The notes: generated from the letters alone by a model not told the origin. A DNA stretch of 64,000 nucleotides from Neodiprion pinetum (GCF_021155775.2 NC_060236.1:32444048-32508047); one strand, 5' to 3'. Positions 46,601 to 60,411 are shown, counted from the stretch's first letter. A program made the numbers and translations.

Positions 46601-47679
46601 GTAGATTGTTTTTTTTTTTTTTTTTTGCAGTTATCGTGTAATGTGATTGAGATCCGTTGAAAGTTGTTTCGGATAAACATGAAACATCGGTTTGTATTTT
46701 TCTGTACAATTTGTTATACACGAGTGAATTTCACAAGCTTTGTAAATTATAAATGATACTTTTTTTATAGGTAGACATATTTCGAGTCGGGGAATAACAT
46801 TGTCGTACAAATTGCGTTGAAAACAATTATCGATCAAGTGAGTAACGCATGACGTGTTAAGTCTGGGGTAAACTTTCTTATCGCGATTTCTTGGAAATAT
46901 ATATTGCAATGTATGGAGAAATAGTGAAACTTTTGATTATTCTTCTCGCGGTGAATAATCATTCGAGTAAAGATTGAGTGATTCTTTGTAAATACATTCA
47001 TTGTCAACATTATAACAAGAAACTGGAATAAAAAGTAACAAAGAAAAAAAACAGAACTTATGTCGATCTGTCTAATTCCTTAGTTCTTCTGTTATAACGG
47101 CAAATAAAAAACTGTAACTATAAATGAGAGCTTATATGATACTATTACTTTATTTCAAATTGATTTTGATTGGTTAAAATGTAGTAAATACATCTGATTT
47201 CACTCTACAATTACTAATATTATTCGGAAGACTATTTTGAACAAATTTACTTGAGCATTTTTTCATTTATCCAGTCGGCATCGTTAAATATTTTGTTTTA
47301 CAACGTTGCACCGATATTGAATATCATCAACAAAAAGTAATATTGAATTGGCAAAAAGTAAAAAAAAAAACAATTCGTCTCGTTTTGAATTTACAAAAAA
47401 GTATTTATCATTCTTGATAGAATAGAGTAAAATCGAACGAACCTGTTAGATTTTTAGCAATTTGTAAACGATTTTAAATGAATTGGTACATATATATCTA
47501 AGCTTTTGTTTATAGTTCCATCATTCTCTATTTCTATGTTTTCATAGTAATTTCATAAATGCAAAATATTCGACAACTTGGTTATGACATTTACAAACGA
47601 TATAGATTTTTGGCCAATCAGCCTCTTCATCCAAAATCTGACCTTTTGTCCGAATGGCATATGTATACTTTGCTATTAG
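43628..47679. other. Non-coding stretch with simple repeats
   Basis: 43797-43876 is a G-rich minisatellite-like tract of GAGGTGGAGG-type units. (GA)n lies at 44740-44765 and 45274-45291, and A/T homopolymers lie near 45392-45408, 45606-45654 and 46609-46626. A TA/CA-rich run (TACATACATGTACATACATA) lies at 46364-46406. No gene is supported. Confidence 0.5.
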
Positions 47680-48150
47680 GAATCAAGGAATCGTTCTCCC
47701 TACTGTGATCAATGAACGTCAAGATAGAATTTCGTTTCCGCTGCAGTTAGAATTAAAAAAAAAAAAATTCCTAGATTGGTCACGCGAGCTTTTTTGAACG
47801 ATATTACCGATCGGGTCGAAATCGAACGAATGTATTCTGCGAACAGAAATAAAGTTCTTCTTCTCGCTATCAACGAACTCCAACATGGGATTTTCTTCCA
47901 GCTGCCAAGTTAGAATGACAAAAAAAAAGGTCCCAGTTAGTTCACGCTAGCTTTTTTGAACGATATTACCGACCGGGTCGAAATCGAACGAATGTAATCT
48001 GCGAACAGAAATAAAGAAATTCTTCTTCTCGCTATCAATGAACTCGAAGCTGGGATTTCCTTCGAGTTGCCAAGTTAGAATCGCAAACAAAAATGTCCCA
48101 GTTAGTTCACGCGAGCTTTTTTGATCGATATTACCGACCGGGCTGAAATC
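47680..48150 (+). repeat. Tandem array, about 163-bp unit, three units
   Basis: The landmark CACGCGAGCTTTTTTGAACG (or a close variant) begins at 47781, 47943 and 48108, spacings of 162 and 165 bp. Between them the units share ATTACCGACCGGGTCGAAAT, CGAACGAATGTA.TCTGCGAA, CAGAAATAAAG, TTCTTCTTCTCGCTATCAA and GCCAAGTTAGAAT. The first unit is more diverged and the last ends at the CpG-dense island. Units differ by substitutions and small indels. Whether this is satellite-like or a promoter-proximal enhancer repeat is unknown. Confidence 0.85.
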
Positions 48151-48420
48151 GCGAGCAAATCGCCGGGCGAATCGATTCCCGCGAAGGTTGGAGCGAAGAC
48201 TCGCCTCGCCTCGCCTCGCTCGGCTCTCCGGGCAGGTAGAGAAAGAAGTTATGCGACGCGCATTCGTTCGGCGTCGGCGTCGCGAGCGTCGGGGGCGTCG
48301 CGAGGAACCGCGAACATACTAAACCGCCCGGCGACCCGCGTCGCGCGACAGTCGGTTCGGAGTCTCGCCCAAGGCAGAGACACAGGCTTATACATATTTG
48401 CGGGGCGATTAAAATCGACG
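48126..48420 (+). promoter_or_regulatory. CpG-dense island, candidate promoter
   Basis: Sharply richer in G, C and CG dinucleotides than its surroundings, with GCGTCGGCGTCGCGAGCGTC and CGCCTCGCCTCGCCTCGCTC as examples. It directly follows the 163-bp tandem array. Near its end GCGACAGTCGGTTCGG contains an insect initiator-like CAGT. An open frame of 173 codons crosses it, but its Arg/Ser/Ala bias follows from composition and it ends in CT repeats, so I do not call it a gene. Confidence 0.4.
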
Positions 48421-49239
48421 ATAAAAATATATCTCCCGAGCATATTTATTTTCATTTCTTCTCCACCTCTGGCTCTCTCTCTCTCTCTCTGTCTTTATCC
48501 TTATCCTTCAATCTCTTCCTCGTCTTATCTCGATCTAATCCCGCCTCACGTTTCCCATGCCCTATGTATGCGGATACATGTCGCATATACGTACACAAAC
48601 ATAAACACGGACGTGCTCACCTTATCCGCACCTCAATCTTAAATATCCATTGAATTTTATTTATTATCATTCGGAAGTTATAATCCGGCAATATGAATGA
48701 AAAGTTAATTACGCTCCCTTCGTTGGCGTGATAAAAACAATACGCGTATCAAACAATCGAGAAATCTGGATCGTTCAATTGCTTCAACTAATACGTCACA
48801 GTGTACGTTGTTCGTAATATAACAAGACGATTCGTTCACCTGAATCCCGCAATCGTGAATAATGTGCTAATGTGTATATACACATATTTACATATATAAT
48901 TACTGTGCTATATTGCTATAACGATTAATCAATAATAGCAATAATGATTATAATAATCAGTCGATATAATAATTGTGCAAGTAGTGAGGACGAGTGAGGA
49001 TTTCACGTGTACGTCTAAAATTGTGGTATAAGCTTGTCGATGATAGTTTATAATTGAACAAAACTAATAATAATAACAATAACAATAATAACAATAATAA
49101 TCCAAATCTGCGATTCTAATTTATGCGAGTATAACCGATTCGCATAAATTAACACACGCGGTTAAAGTGCTTCAGGAATTTAATAGTTTATTTATTCTTT
49201 TTTTCTATTTTTTTCTCCTTGCTGCCAGTTTTCTCATTC

Positions 49240-49513
49240 CGTGACTTTATTCTCAACATTTGAAAGCTACGGTGAACAGTCAAGTCCAGAGAAATTAAAC
49301 TTTTGCAATTCGGACGAAATCAAGCGGTTCAAGAGCGACGGAAATCGAGTTTTTTTCTTCCGATAATATACCGTGCGAAACTCGGAGAAAGGAAAAATTG
49401 CAGGGAGACACGGTTGAACCAAAAAGTCGTAGATATAGTTTTAAATATATAAGGTGTTCGGATTTGAGAAATAGTGGTGATGTTCGTCGATAGTTATTGT
49501 GATAATTTTCTTC
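49240..49513 (+). other. Possible non-coding exon with strong donor
   Basis: The sequence ends TTTTCTTCG|GTGAGTATTC, a near-consensus 5' splice site, and a second donor-like TATAG|GTGAGTTATT lies near 49763. There is no open frame before it. Together with the CpG-dense block about 0.8 kb upstream this could be the first, untranslated exon of a + strand gene extending through or beyond the window. Splice consensus is the only evidence. Confidence 0.2.
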
Positions 49514-50505
49514 GGTGAGTATTCATCCCGATATGAACGCACGTGTTTTACAATTAGTGAAGGTTTTTAATAGGTTGTTGTGCTGAGCTGGGCTTTTAAA
49601 ATGCGTTAATTACTCGTGCGATAAAAATATCTGAAGAGTGATAAGAGAGGCAGTGATGAATCAACAATAATCTTAATCCTCGATGCGACTTTACAACGAG
49701 ACAGAAAATTTACATGGATTTTTAAACACCCCGTCAATATCCACGGCGATAATTCGACTATAGGTGAGTTATTTTTAAATTATTCTTATCACAAAACCTG
49801 GCTTAATTTAACTTCCTGTGATGAAAACAGAAGGGAAATAGATGTGAATTGAAATTTTCTGGAGAGATATTCGAAGAACGGTTCGGACTCGGAGGTTTTG
49901 TAGGTTTCGATATTGCAAAACGTTCGTTTCCTTTCAGCAGTCGAGATATGAAAAAAAGGAGTGCTTAATATTTATTCAATTGATATCACATTTCGGTCGA
50001 GGTCTTGGACCGTGACAAAAAAAGAAAAAATAACATAAAACGCGGAGAACGTTTAGCGCAACAAAGCCGTTATCGTATAATGTATGCAACAAGGCTGTTT
50101 TCTTACACACTTTCCTGCCGATTGTGAGAAATGGGTTATTGCTACAGCGAAAAACATATAACGCGACATCGCACCAAATGCATCCCAATCTTAAGGTTCT
50201 TTATCTACGAGAAACGCGCTTCGGCGATAATTAAAAGTAGATCGGATATGAGAATAAAAATAAAAAATAAAAATTTAAATAAAAAAATTAAGAGAAGAAA
50301 GAAGTAAAATAGAAAAAAAAAAAAAAAAAAAACCTCATCGATTCCCATGCAACGAAATATATACATATAGTCGGGTGTCAAATTTCCCTCGTCAAAAGAG
50401 GCAGCGAGTCAGGTGAAGAGTGAGCAAATAGGGTTAGGCGTAGGTATAATGAGGCGCATGAGGAGGACGAGAGCGACGTGCCTTCATCTCCACTCCAAGA
50501 GACAA

Positions 50506-50506
<1 letters not shown>

Positions 50507-50536
<30 letters not shown>

Positions 50537-50598
50537 CTTCTTCTTCTTCTTCTTCTTCTTCTTCTTCTTCTTCTTCTTCTTCCTCTTCGTCTTCTTCC
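50507..50598. repeat. (TTC)n microsatellite
   Basis: About 90 bp of TTC/CTT trinucleotides, slightly interrupted at the 3' side (TCCTCTTCGTC). It generates a false poly-Ser frame. It is followed by an A run (50639-50651) and (GA)n (50660-50680). Confidence 0.95.
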
Positions 50599-50905
50599 TG
50601 TTGGTTATCTCCAGATGAGGAATGTGCCAAAAAAAACAAAAAAAAAAAAAAGAAAAAAAGAGAGAGAGAGAGAGAGAGAGAAAACTTATTTGGTGAGATG
50701 TAAGGCTACGTGCAGGAGCCCCGTAGCAGCGTCTTCGTGTAGCCGGTATAATACGCAGGCAGTCAGGCAGTCAGGCCGCAGGAGTCGCCGCGAGGATGAG
50801 GTGCTACGGTGCGCGGGTATAAGGCACAAGGATATATCTCGCGGAAGAATCTACACGTGTTCAAAAGCATCGGGGAACAAGGCCTCCTGCCTCCTCCTTC
50901 GTCCG

Positions 50906-50955
50906 TCCGTGTTCCTTCGTTCGTTCCTTCGTTCGTTCGTTCGTTCGTTCGTTCC
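50906..50955. repeat. (TTCG)n tetranucleotide repeat
   Basis: TTCGTTCG units with occasional TTCC over about 50 bp. In frame it would read as Arg-Ser-Phe-Val repeats; I treat it as non-coding. Confidence 0.85.
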
Positions 50956-51200
50956 TTGATTCTTATACCGACCGGGTTCTTCGGCACAAGCCGAATGCGT
51001 GCATCTCGTACCAGTCTCATATACCTACACCACCCCGATATAACCTGCCGCAGACGAATAAAAGGCACGATTCATTCACGCACACTCTTAAAACGCTGCA
51101 GCCACCCGCCTGCAACACGCTGGAAATAAAGTGTCGGATTTCATCGTGTCCGAGGCGTGTCAGACACTGTGTCAAGTTTTGCTATGCTTGTCGAGAAAGG

Positions 51201-51246
<46 letters not shown>

Positions 51247-53802
51247 GTGAGATATTAAATTGGCGAACCAAGGACCAGGTCACGAATCCAAATTCTATTC
51301 GGGAAAACATCTCGGATCTTATGCCTTTCTTGGTGTTGGAACTAATCCCAAAGACTCGATGGACAAGCACGGATTAATATCATGTTCCTTCGAGTCATGC
51401 AGGCACCTTAGTCTAGGCTTTAACTTTACATCGAGGAACGAATCTCGTCCTGTTTCTCAATTCAGAATCGTCGTTGGTCAGGCTTCTGAATCCCTGCGAC
51501 AAGTTATACTTGACCATTTTTGTGATCGGGTTGTTAAAGTGCACTGAAGGTAGAAAACTGCAAGCCTGTTGCCACCTTGATGTAAACCGTGCCAGGAATT
51601 CAAACCCCGTCAAGTTTTCTCGGTTCGTTTCTTTCTAAACGTCGATGTTCTTCATAGACCATGAAATACCTGTGATGCGATCAATGAAGTTTTGGATATA
51701 CGATTGAACCTCGTTGTCTTGCTCATTTATCGCTGATGCTCAATGCAGAGAAGAAGTGAACAAATTATAATTACGATGGTACATGGACTTCGTTTTTATT
51801 AGATCACGAATCGATTGTAAATTATCTAAATTGCAAAGATTTTTACTTCAAAGATTTGAGGAATCAGATTCTTGAAACCGAATCACCCAATGAATGAATT
51901 CTAAGAAACTGATAAGACTTGCCAATGGTTTAGGACAAGGTTCAAATTACCAGAACCTCAATTTATACATCATTGATGTATTCTCATGAAAATCTGCGTT
52001 CGATTTCAAACCAGAACTAGTGGAATTCCTGAAGATATCGTTACCAATATGTAACTGTAGCTTGCTGCTGAACTTGACCTCACACAATCTATTGAGTCAT
52101 TGACACGAAGCTGTTGTAATCATTGTGACGTAAGACCATTATTAGCTTTTGGGGCTAATTTCCGAGGAGGAGGGTTTCTGCATATCGTGTCTACGTTTAA
52201 AGATGGTCCGTGTGTTGGTGCACGTGTAAGAAGCTAGGGAACGACTTTTTCTTACCGCGAGAGCTAAAGCCTATTAAAACTAATCCCCGCGGGTTATCTG
52301 ATTGTCAGATCGGTACAAGGCATGTACGCAATCGCGGTGAAAAAGAGGCTATAAGCGTGTGTATCAGACGAACCGATGAATGCGGACGTAGGCGAGAAGA
52401 CGGAGGAGGAGAACCGTCCGTAAATCGGAGAACTTTGAACCAGTTCAAAGGCGCGGAGCCATCCAGCACCGTCCTGCCAGGGTTGACGAGCATTGGCCAC
52501 CCTGTTTCCAACCGGTTCCACGTACAAACTTACGATCTTACAAACCGTATCCGCGGCTAAACGACATCGTGTATAAATTCCTCGTCACTTGGAGCGGCCG
52601 AACGACTGCGGATTTCCTTGCTTGCCGAGCTATGGTTGAAAAATTGCGAAGCTTGGATAACGTCGAGAGTATCAGACTCCATCTGGGTTATGGATTCGGT
52701 CGATTTCCAACCTAAAGTACGATGCCCATCACACGTGGTTCCATCTCATGGGATTCTTTTGATTACATCAGCAGTTCGATGAGCGAAATGTTATGATAAA
52801 TGGATCCTGTTATGCATTTTTGTCTTGTACGTTAGTTTTTGTTGTTCTTCGTTGAAATTTTGATGACAGGATCTTATAGATTCAAGTGCCCTTCGGAACC
52901 ATAGTGAAGTATAATTTGTGAATTGATTAAGAATCAGAAACTCCGTAATTTGGGCTAAACATACGTTCCTAGAAGTTTCAGCAGAATCCATGACCTCCTT
53001 GTAAGTGCTGTTATTAGCTTTCGGATCTTTTCCAAGTACATCTTGTGCGATGTTCGTTGGAAGAAACGAAACTGAACCAACCGTGAATCCAACGATGATC
53101 GTTGATCTTGAAGCACCCTGGAAATCTGAAAGACTCGACCGATGGGCAGTTTCGCCGAAACGGGGATCGGCAAATGTGAAGGAGTAGCCATGACCTTGAG
53201 TTCAACGAGTTTGCACAGTTAGACGAGCAACCGAACACGAATGGCGGAAAGCTTGTGAAGAATTGAGTCCGCGTCGTTGGCGGTGACGTCGACATGTGGA
53301 AGGCGTCATTCTATTTTAAATTTCAACAGTGCGAATTAAGAGACGTTGCGCAATCGACGCTTACCTTGCAGGGGGTAGAAACGAGCGTGCGTAACCTGCG
53401 ATTTGAGCTTTTATTGTTAGTGTCTGGATTTTGCTGCAGGACGGAAATAGACGACGAAAAGCTCGCGCGTGATTGACGAGGACTAAAAGCCAGCTCGGTT
53501 TTTTGATAGCTGCGAACTTTGCACAGCGATGACTCAAAGAAAACATTCATTGGGTTACACACGTCTGCGATGAAAAAGTTTTCTGAATACTTGTACATGA
53601 TACCGAATGGATTTTTGCCCGCTGATTCAGAATATCAACTCCGTTTTTACCTATCGCATCATGATTTTTTGTTATTCTTGTATGCATAGATAGAGACAGT
53701 TTCAAAGGAGTAGTCTAGTAAATTCATGTTTACTTCGTTGGTACGAAGATGCAGACTTTGAGAATGTCATGAACGGCTCAAAAAAATAAATAAATAAATA
53801 AA
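50956..53802. other. Non-coding stretch
   Basis: (GA)n at 51206-51241. The rest is mixed-composition sequence with no supportable gene, hairpin or array that I can see. Confidence 0.45.
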
Positions 53803-54199
53803 ATGCCTGGCATTCCTTCAGAACTTTATAAATTTTTAGGCAACGTAAAATATCCTAATTATAAAAATATTTTGCAAGACATGTTAAGCAACTATAGAAA
53901 CTTAGGGTGTCAATATAAGTCTGAAATTTTACTTATTGAATTCGCACATTTATTATCTTCTAAAATATCTCGGAGACTACAGTTAGGAACAAGGTGAACG
54001 TTTCCATTAAGATGTAAAAGAGATGGAAAGAAGGTATCAAGGCCGTTGGGACGTCAGTATGATGGTAGACTATATAAGTTGGATGATCCATAGATATGAA
54101 GCAGATAAAGTTCGTAAACGGAAATCAAAGAAACGGAGCTTCTCTTTAAAAAAACAGCGATATTATAGATTCCTCGCATTTTGTATTTGTTTGTGTTAG
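53803..54199 (+). pseudogene. Small broken coding remnant, unrecognised
   Basis: The open frame 53803-53997 (64 codons, starting MPGIPSELYKFL) ends in TGA. About 25 bp later a second frame, 54023-54199 (58 codons), reads MERRYQGRWDVSMMVDYISW then a Lys/Arg-rich tail (KVRKRKSKKRSF). AT-rich codon use and aromatic/basic composition differ from the surrounding sequence. GRWD..M..DY followed by basic residues looks like the C-terminus of a small mobile-element protein, but I cannot name the family. One substitution or indel between the parts would explain the break. An (AAAT)n run (53784-53801) precedes it. Confidence 0.4.
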
Positions 54200-55434
54200 T
54201 TTTAAATTTAAATTAAATAATCAAAACTTTATACACATACAGTTAGTTTTATTTTATTAAACCTGTAGTTTGCACGATCAGAAACTCAAATCATTTTCAA
54301 AAACGAAATAAACGCATCGAAGTTGAAGCTAGCAATCAAAGTTAGCATCCAAACGTGATCAATGTTTTGGAAGTATAAAAATACAATCCAGATTTATCCT
54401 CGTAATTCTACAATAATATTCAGGGTTCAAGGTATTTCTCCATATTTTGATTTCCGGTCTTCGCTACCTTATTGAAACGAACATTGGAACGTTTTGCCGC
54501 TGATTCTGGCTACTAGCTTCACCCTCGTATAAACGCGGACCTGAGTTACCGTTAACTTGAGCTTTTCCCAATACGTGTTTTATCCTTCGTCGGTCACTTG
54601 ATTTGACCAGCAATGAGGATTCAAAAGGGACGCGAAACGGGATATCGACATAATGGGGTCCAGTATCGGTGCAGGGAACAAGTGCAGCGTCAACTGCACA
54701 CAATTGCATCAATGCCTCGAGGTGCATTGCGCAGTGGCGTTTATTGATATATTGTGGAAAACAAAAGGAAAATACAGAACCTGACCTCTGGTCAATGTCT
54801 CTCGCCGCGATTGCGCGCTATCGAAAATATTATCCGTCTCTACTGTCTGGGAGCTCGTGTGTGGGAGTGAAAAAAACATCGAACAATTCATCGCGTACTT
54901 TGCATGTGTAAATTTATGTGCATATGATACATTATATGCGACGTGCATGATTCGCACGAGTATCATGTATAATACGGTGTACTGTGAAAGATTTTTCTCA
55001 CAATCGATCGATTGAATGTATACGTGAATTACTGGAATTAAAGAATCCCGCAAAATAAGAAGAACATTTTCCAATTATTTCTTATACGTGTACGGAATGT
55101 ATTTCCAATTATTTTCTCTACACTCGTAATAAAAGAGATAAAAGAAACGAAGAGAATGACGAGTTGTTGCCTGCAGCATTTGTTTACACAGCTGATTCAA
55201 TTATTCTCCCGGTTATTTTCTTATTCTTGGTCTTGCTTATCTTTTTCTCGTGATTTTTTTCATCTATTTATTTGTTTATTTGTTTTTTCCTTCTTCTTAA
55301 TTTACGGTACGCATCATCGCGTTTCCAATATGCGCAGCTGGTACGGTCTGGTGTATACGACAATTGTGTAGTAATTTAGATACAGAGGTATAGATAGACG
55401 GTAGTTTGTTACTGTGTTCTTTAATCACGTCTTG

Positions 55435-55470
<36 letters not shown>

Positions 55471-58400
55471 TCCTCGTCGTTCTGTTCGCTCTTCGAATTA
55501 AGAAGCCTCCTGAACTGCAGATCAATTATGATGATTTATTCCTTTGTTTAACCTGTACCGAGGTAGCGAGCACCGTAAGCAATACACATAAGCGAGAATC
55601 TGCACTTTAAAAAAGGGGAATGAACAAACCAGAAGAAGAAAAAAAAAAAACAAGAAACGCAAGAAAGAAGGATCAAGAAATTAAAAAAAAATCACCGACA
55701 CCAGAGGCAAAAAATCCTGATTAAATTTGCCCCGTCGCGCTTCGGTATGAGGTATAACTTACAGAGGTCGTATATAAGGTGTGCACACACGTAAACCCGT
55801 CGCCTACACACACGTTCCATGCACAGCACACCTACCAAGTCACAACGATGCTCGTAATGTCGACACCGACAATGAGAACGAATGAGACAGACGGCCCATG
55901 CACAGCAAGGAGTCTCCGGTAACGTGGTGTACCTCCATACACAGTGTATGGGAGGAACGGGAGGCAATCATTCAATTAAACCTGCTCTATACAATTCTCT
56001 TGATATGATTTTATTTAATACACCTATCCAACGACGCACACGGTCGGACGATGTCCATAGACGGTCGATCGGTCATGCATAAACATGCAGAAACGCATAC
56101 TTAGACGCATGAAAATTCTCATTCAGTCCGTAAGGTACCGAACACACGACGCGTCCAGTCACTCGACTCCAATAACGACCTCCGTCATCGAATCTTGCAC
56201 CAACGATGTCTATAACTGCATGGTCGAAACATCCGCGTAATTACTCTGTACCCATGAAGGATTTTTCCTGATCCACCTTCTCTCCGTATACCTCACTCAT
56301 TGACGTACCTGACACACGGGGTTCATAGTTCAATTTTCACGGTTCACCGTCAAGCCGCAAGATCAATAGTTCAACACTCGAGGAAGGTTGACAGCTCCAA
56401 GATCCACAGCCGAGAATCCTGAAACGTTTTCTTCCGTTCAATGGCAATGTACACTTGACTGTTGACGACTATCGAGTCACGATGGTTAACGTCTCAATCT
56501 TAAGCTGTGACAGCCAGTGGGACATGATTCAATAAGAATCACCATCGGTATCCTGATCGGTAAAAAGGTACGGCTAGCCATGATCCGATCCGTGAATCCT
56601 TTTCGACGTTAACATCATTGGCAAGTGGACGATGAAACCGGTGCTTGTGAAGCTATGCTCGGTCAGGATGAACGGCAACTTCCGAGCCTTCTGGTTCAAA
56701 TGTGGTTTCGTGGCCGGTCGGGCGATGGACCCTCCTATCTACACGGACTTACACGTGTACATCGGGTGTACGATATTAAATATATAAAGGTGGTAGGAGG
56801 AACGGGGCACGCCCAAGAGCTTGGGAGAGGTCGGAAGAGCTTGTAACAACGTTCTAGCACGTCCGATATACAATGTAATCTCAAGCTCGAGGGCGTCGAA
56901 TGTCGAGGCGAAAGACGTTCCATCCAGAACGTGGCACGGTACCCTGATTGCCTCAGCGGCTCTCGGCGTGCTTGTAAGAATCACTTGCCTGGTGTAGTCG
57001 GTGCAGAATTCCGCGTCTTGGGTTCAATCCCACAATACGGAGTTGAGAGAATCGATTGTGTCGTACGAGAAATAAAATGTACACCTGAACTTGATGCGAG
57101 ATCCTTTTGAAAACTCGCAATACAACTTCGGTGTTGTACGTACTTAGGGAACATTTTTCTAACCGAAGTATAAGGTGACGGTAGCTGGCGCGATATAACC
57201 CGGCGAAATAACAGCAAAAGTTTCTCCTTGAGAGCTTACTTTTTATTTCTCACAACAAGTCGCGTGATGTCTTTGAACAACCTACCGTGGAGTTCATCGC
57301 GAGCTGTGGCTAAATCGAGTTTTTATTTTCTACCTTATCACAGTTTCACCGAAGAACCGGGTAGACTGTTTTTCCCAATGCGATTCGCGCCAACACGCTC
57401 GTAGTTGGAATATATCCAATAAACCGCAGATCCGATCTCAGGAAGTCCGAGGGATCGATTCTAGCCCGAAGGTGCAGACAGCGATATTCCGCATTGAGCT
57501 AATTTCTGCCTTGCACGGCTGAAAGAGCCGTATGAATTACAGGCCACCCTCCTAATTGGCCAAATAAGACTCGAACGTGGAGTGCAGGGAACCGATAGCG
57601 AGAGAGTTTCCAAGGGATTCTCTCCAGCTCGATTATCTACCAGCGCTTACCACCAAACTCGATACCCTATACGTGCACTGCGCAGTCCGCCTCGATTCTG
57701 TTCCGTATAAATTTCACCCTCGATGTCATGCAGCAGTTAACGACGTATAAGGGGTACAGTAGCAGCGTAGCTGACGTCAGTCTCTCATGCTGTACCAATG
57801 GAGGGTAAAGGTTAAGAGAAGTATCTCGTATGGGTTTGAAATCAAAAAAGTATCCGGTAAAAATCTGGAAATACATGTAACGGTTCAGCGAGTCATCGGA
57901 ATGGCGCTAATAAGCAGTAAGGGAAACAATTTGATTGATGCTTTGTGAAACTTTTGGTTCCAGCAGCGCCATTTTATTTTCCCTTCACTTTACCGACACT
58001 TTCTGTACACGGATATGGTCCTCCTTGCTTCTACCTGTCAAAATTTTCCAAGCTTCTTTCTCTCTTGTCCAAAGAGCATAACGGTGATCATGACCACAGT
58101 ATGGACTGAAATGAGTTTCCGGAAGGCCTGTAACCGATTCTCCTCACTATCCAGTTGAAAAATTAACTTTGCATGGGGACTGCAGTCTGTTACATGTTAT
58201 CTTGGGCTGACTGACGTTGGTGTTTCCCTGCTGACTCGAGGATACGTGATTCTTGACAGGCACGCCCATGGGCAGCGACATCGTCGCTTGGGTTGGGTAC
58301 CTCTACCTGACTTCAGGTTAGTCCGTCATTGTCAAGTGACACTGTCCGCTGGCCGTTGCTATACCTGCACCCGTTTCTCGGACGACATCCAAGGCCTGTT

Positions 58401-58819
58401 GGATTTGAAAAGAAGTCTCCTCTTGAGGCGTCAATAGGTTGTTGTATGCATCCACCTACGGAACGAGATTGGAAGACGCTTATCTCTCGCCTTACTTCTG
58501 ACGCATGTGTGTCGAGAAAATATTTACCGTCCCTGGGCGATGGATAACGAAATTTTTAACGTTCGACTTACGTATACTTACATAAAACGTTCTCGTTTGT
58601 TGGTCAGACGCTCTTTGATAGCCCTCGCGGTATCGGCACAGTCTCACGCGTGATTCACTACTTCCATTTCGATTTTCCCACATTGTCGTACACCTTTGCA
58701 ACTCATACGGGTGTGACATACAGATACGCAGAAATTCTTGTCAGGTTCTAGAATTTTACTCTTATCTTGTACACACTTGTTGTATTATTCATTAAACGAC
58801 ACTGATTCAGGGTAGGTCG
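54200..58819. other. Non-coding stretch
   Basis: It contains a 30-base T run at 55437-55466 and A-rich runs near 55640. No gene, RNA gene or inverted repeat is supportable. A tRNA-like B-box at 57018 was examined and rejected. Confidence 0.45.
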
Positions 58820-59250
58820 GAGAAAAGATCCTCTGAGCAATAATTTTGTGAAACAAGCGGCTTTAGGCTGACCGTAAGCCGGCCCTCGAACTTCTCATTT
58901 TCACGCCGTAGGTTCCAAGTTGACAGAAAAGAAAATTGGATGTCGGATTTGCAATAAGAATGTCTCGAAAAATTCTGAGATATGAAATTTCGAAGCCAAG
59001 GCGCATGTTTTTTTTTTCTCTCTTGAAAATTCAATATCAAATTCGTGATCAGCGTGACCTTGAAAACCACCAAGTACCGAGTTTCGTCGAACTCGATTTA
59101 CTAAAAAGGACAAATTTCCTTTCATTTTACGTGTTCGTCTGAAAATGACTGGAGATGATCCTCTAAACTTCAAAAAATGGAGACCCAGTTTAAAGTCGAC
59201 TTTTGACTATCGGGGTGATTACGGTATACCTTACATTTTTCTATACCACT
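58820..59250. repeat. Dispersed repeat related to the 10.0- and 63.4-kb copies
   Basis: AAACAAGCGGCTTTAGGCTG then ACCGTAAGCCGG and CCAAGTTGACAG matches 10070-10150. TTCGTGATCAGCGTGACCTT then AAAACCACCAAGTACCGAGT matches 63720-63760. Internal fragments of the same family, without visible ends. Confidence 0.65.
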
Positions 59251-60351
59251 TAAATACTAGTGCTGACAAGATTGAAACATGATAAAGAAAATGCCGTAAC
59301 CTTTGACTTATTACCAGGTGGTAAAATTTAATTTTCGGACAATCAACGACAGCAATTCGTCAAAACCGAATGGATGGAGAAAGTTGAATTGACACTGAAT
59401 GAAGAACTGATTGCGTCTGATGTAAATTTATTTGATTCAATTACGCAACTCACGCATGACCGCGATGATAGAGAGTGTTTGAGTCAAGTATTCGAAGCGC
59501 GTTACTCGTTCGTTGCATCCACGACCTCGTCATGTGTAACGCATGACTTTAAACCACATCGCAGACGTGAGTCATAAAATCGGTCAGGCGACGCGTTTTA
59601 AATCGATCCGGGACTCCGGGTCGCGTCATCGCCTTTAGATAGTCATCATTACCGATTATGCGATTCAAACTTACCGAGGAACTCAAGCTGTGCCAACGTA
59701 GGCAAGTCGAATTTTACATTCCTTCTTTAATTTATTCGTAAAAGTTTATGTCAGAATTTTCTTCTTCTCTTTCGCGCATTATTTTTTTTTTTTTTGTTTC
59801 GATTTTTTTCTCATCTTGCAAATTATATTCAAACGCATTAACAGCGAACAGGTAAGACGTTAAACAACATACAAGAACGCGTGTGTACACCTATATATAA
59901 ATGAAAAACTAACAACAAGTGCGAATGAGTCTTGCAGGCCGCGAGTGGTATTCTGAGAGAGAATCGCGTGACTCGAATGCATCATTAATTATAAATGGAA
60001 CGGTGTGGTGTAATCGTTTTGAGGAATCTCGTGTGAAACTTCTTATATTAAAATCTCGTCCTACTAGAACGAAGAAATAATAGTAAAGAAGGATAAAAAA
60101 AAAAAAATACGTCGCGTAACGACAGAGAAAATAACAGTTTTATTCCGAATCGAGACAATCGGAGATTTATTACGAAGGGACGGGAAAATCCATGAAAATT
60201 TCCGGAAGAATTTTTGCAAAACTTTCCGAGAGCGTCGAACGAGGCTGCAAATTTATGGCACAAGTCGGGCGTATTTCCAACCATATACGCACGATGGTTA
60301 CGAGATGTTGAAATACATTTGCTAATTTCACAATTTATTCATCACCTATAC

Positions 60352-60411
<60 letters not shown>

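Noticed and set aside
48121..48642. 173-codon frame, one of the longest outside the transposon
   Set aside because: It crosses a CpG-dense island and a CT repeat. Its Arg/Ser/Ala bias follows base composition and it shows no domain.
50413..50703. 96-codon frame with a long Ser run
   Set aside because: It is the (TTC)n microsatellite followed by A and GA runs; the frame has no other content.
57014..57030. GGGTTCAATCCC resembling a tRNA T-arm / B-box
   Set aside because: No matching A-box, anticodon stem or acceptor stem could be formed at the correct distance upstream.
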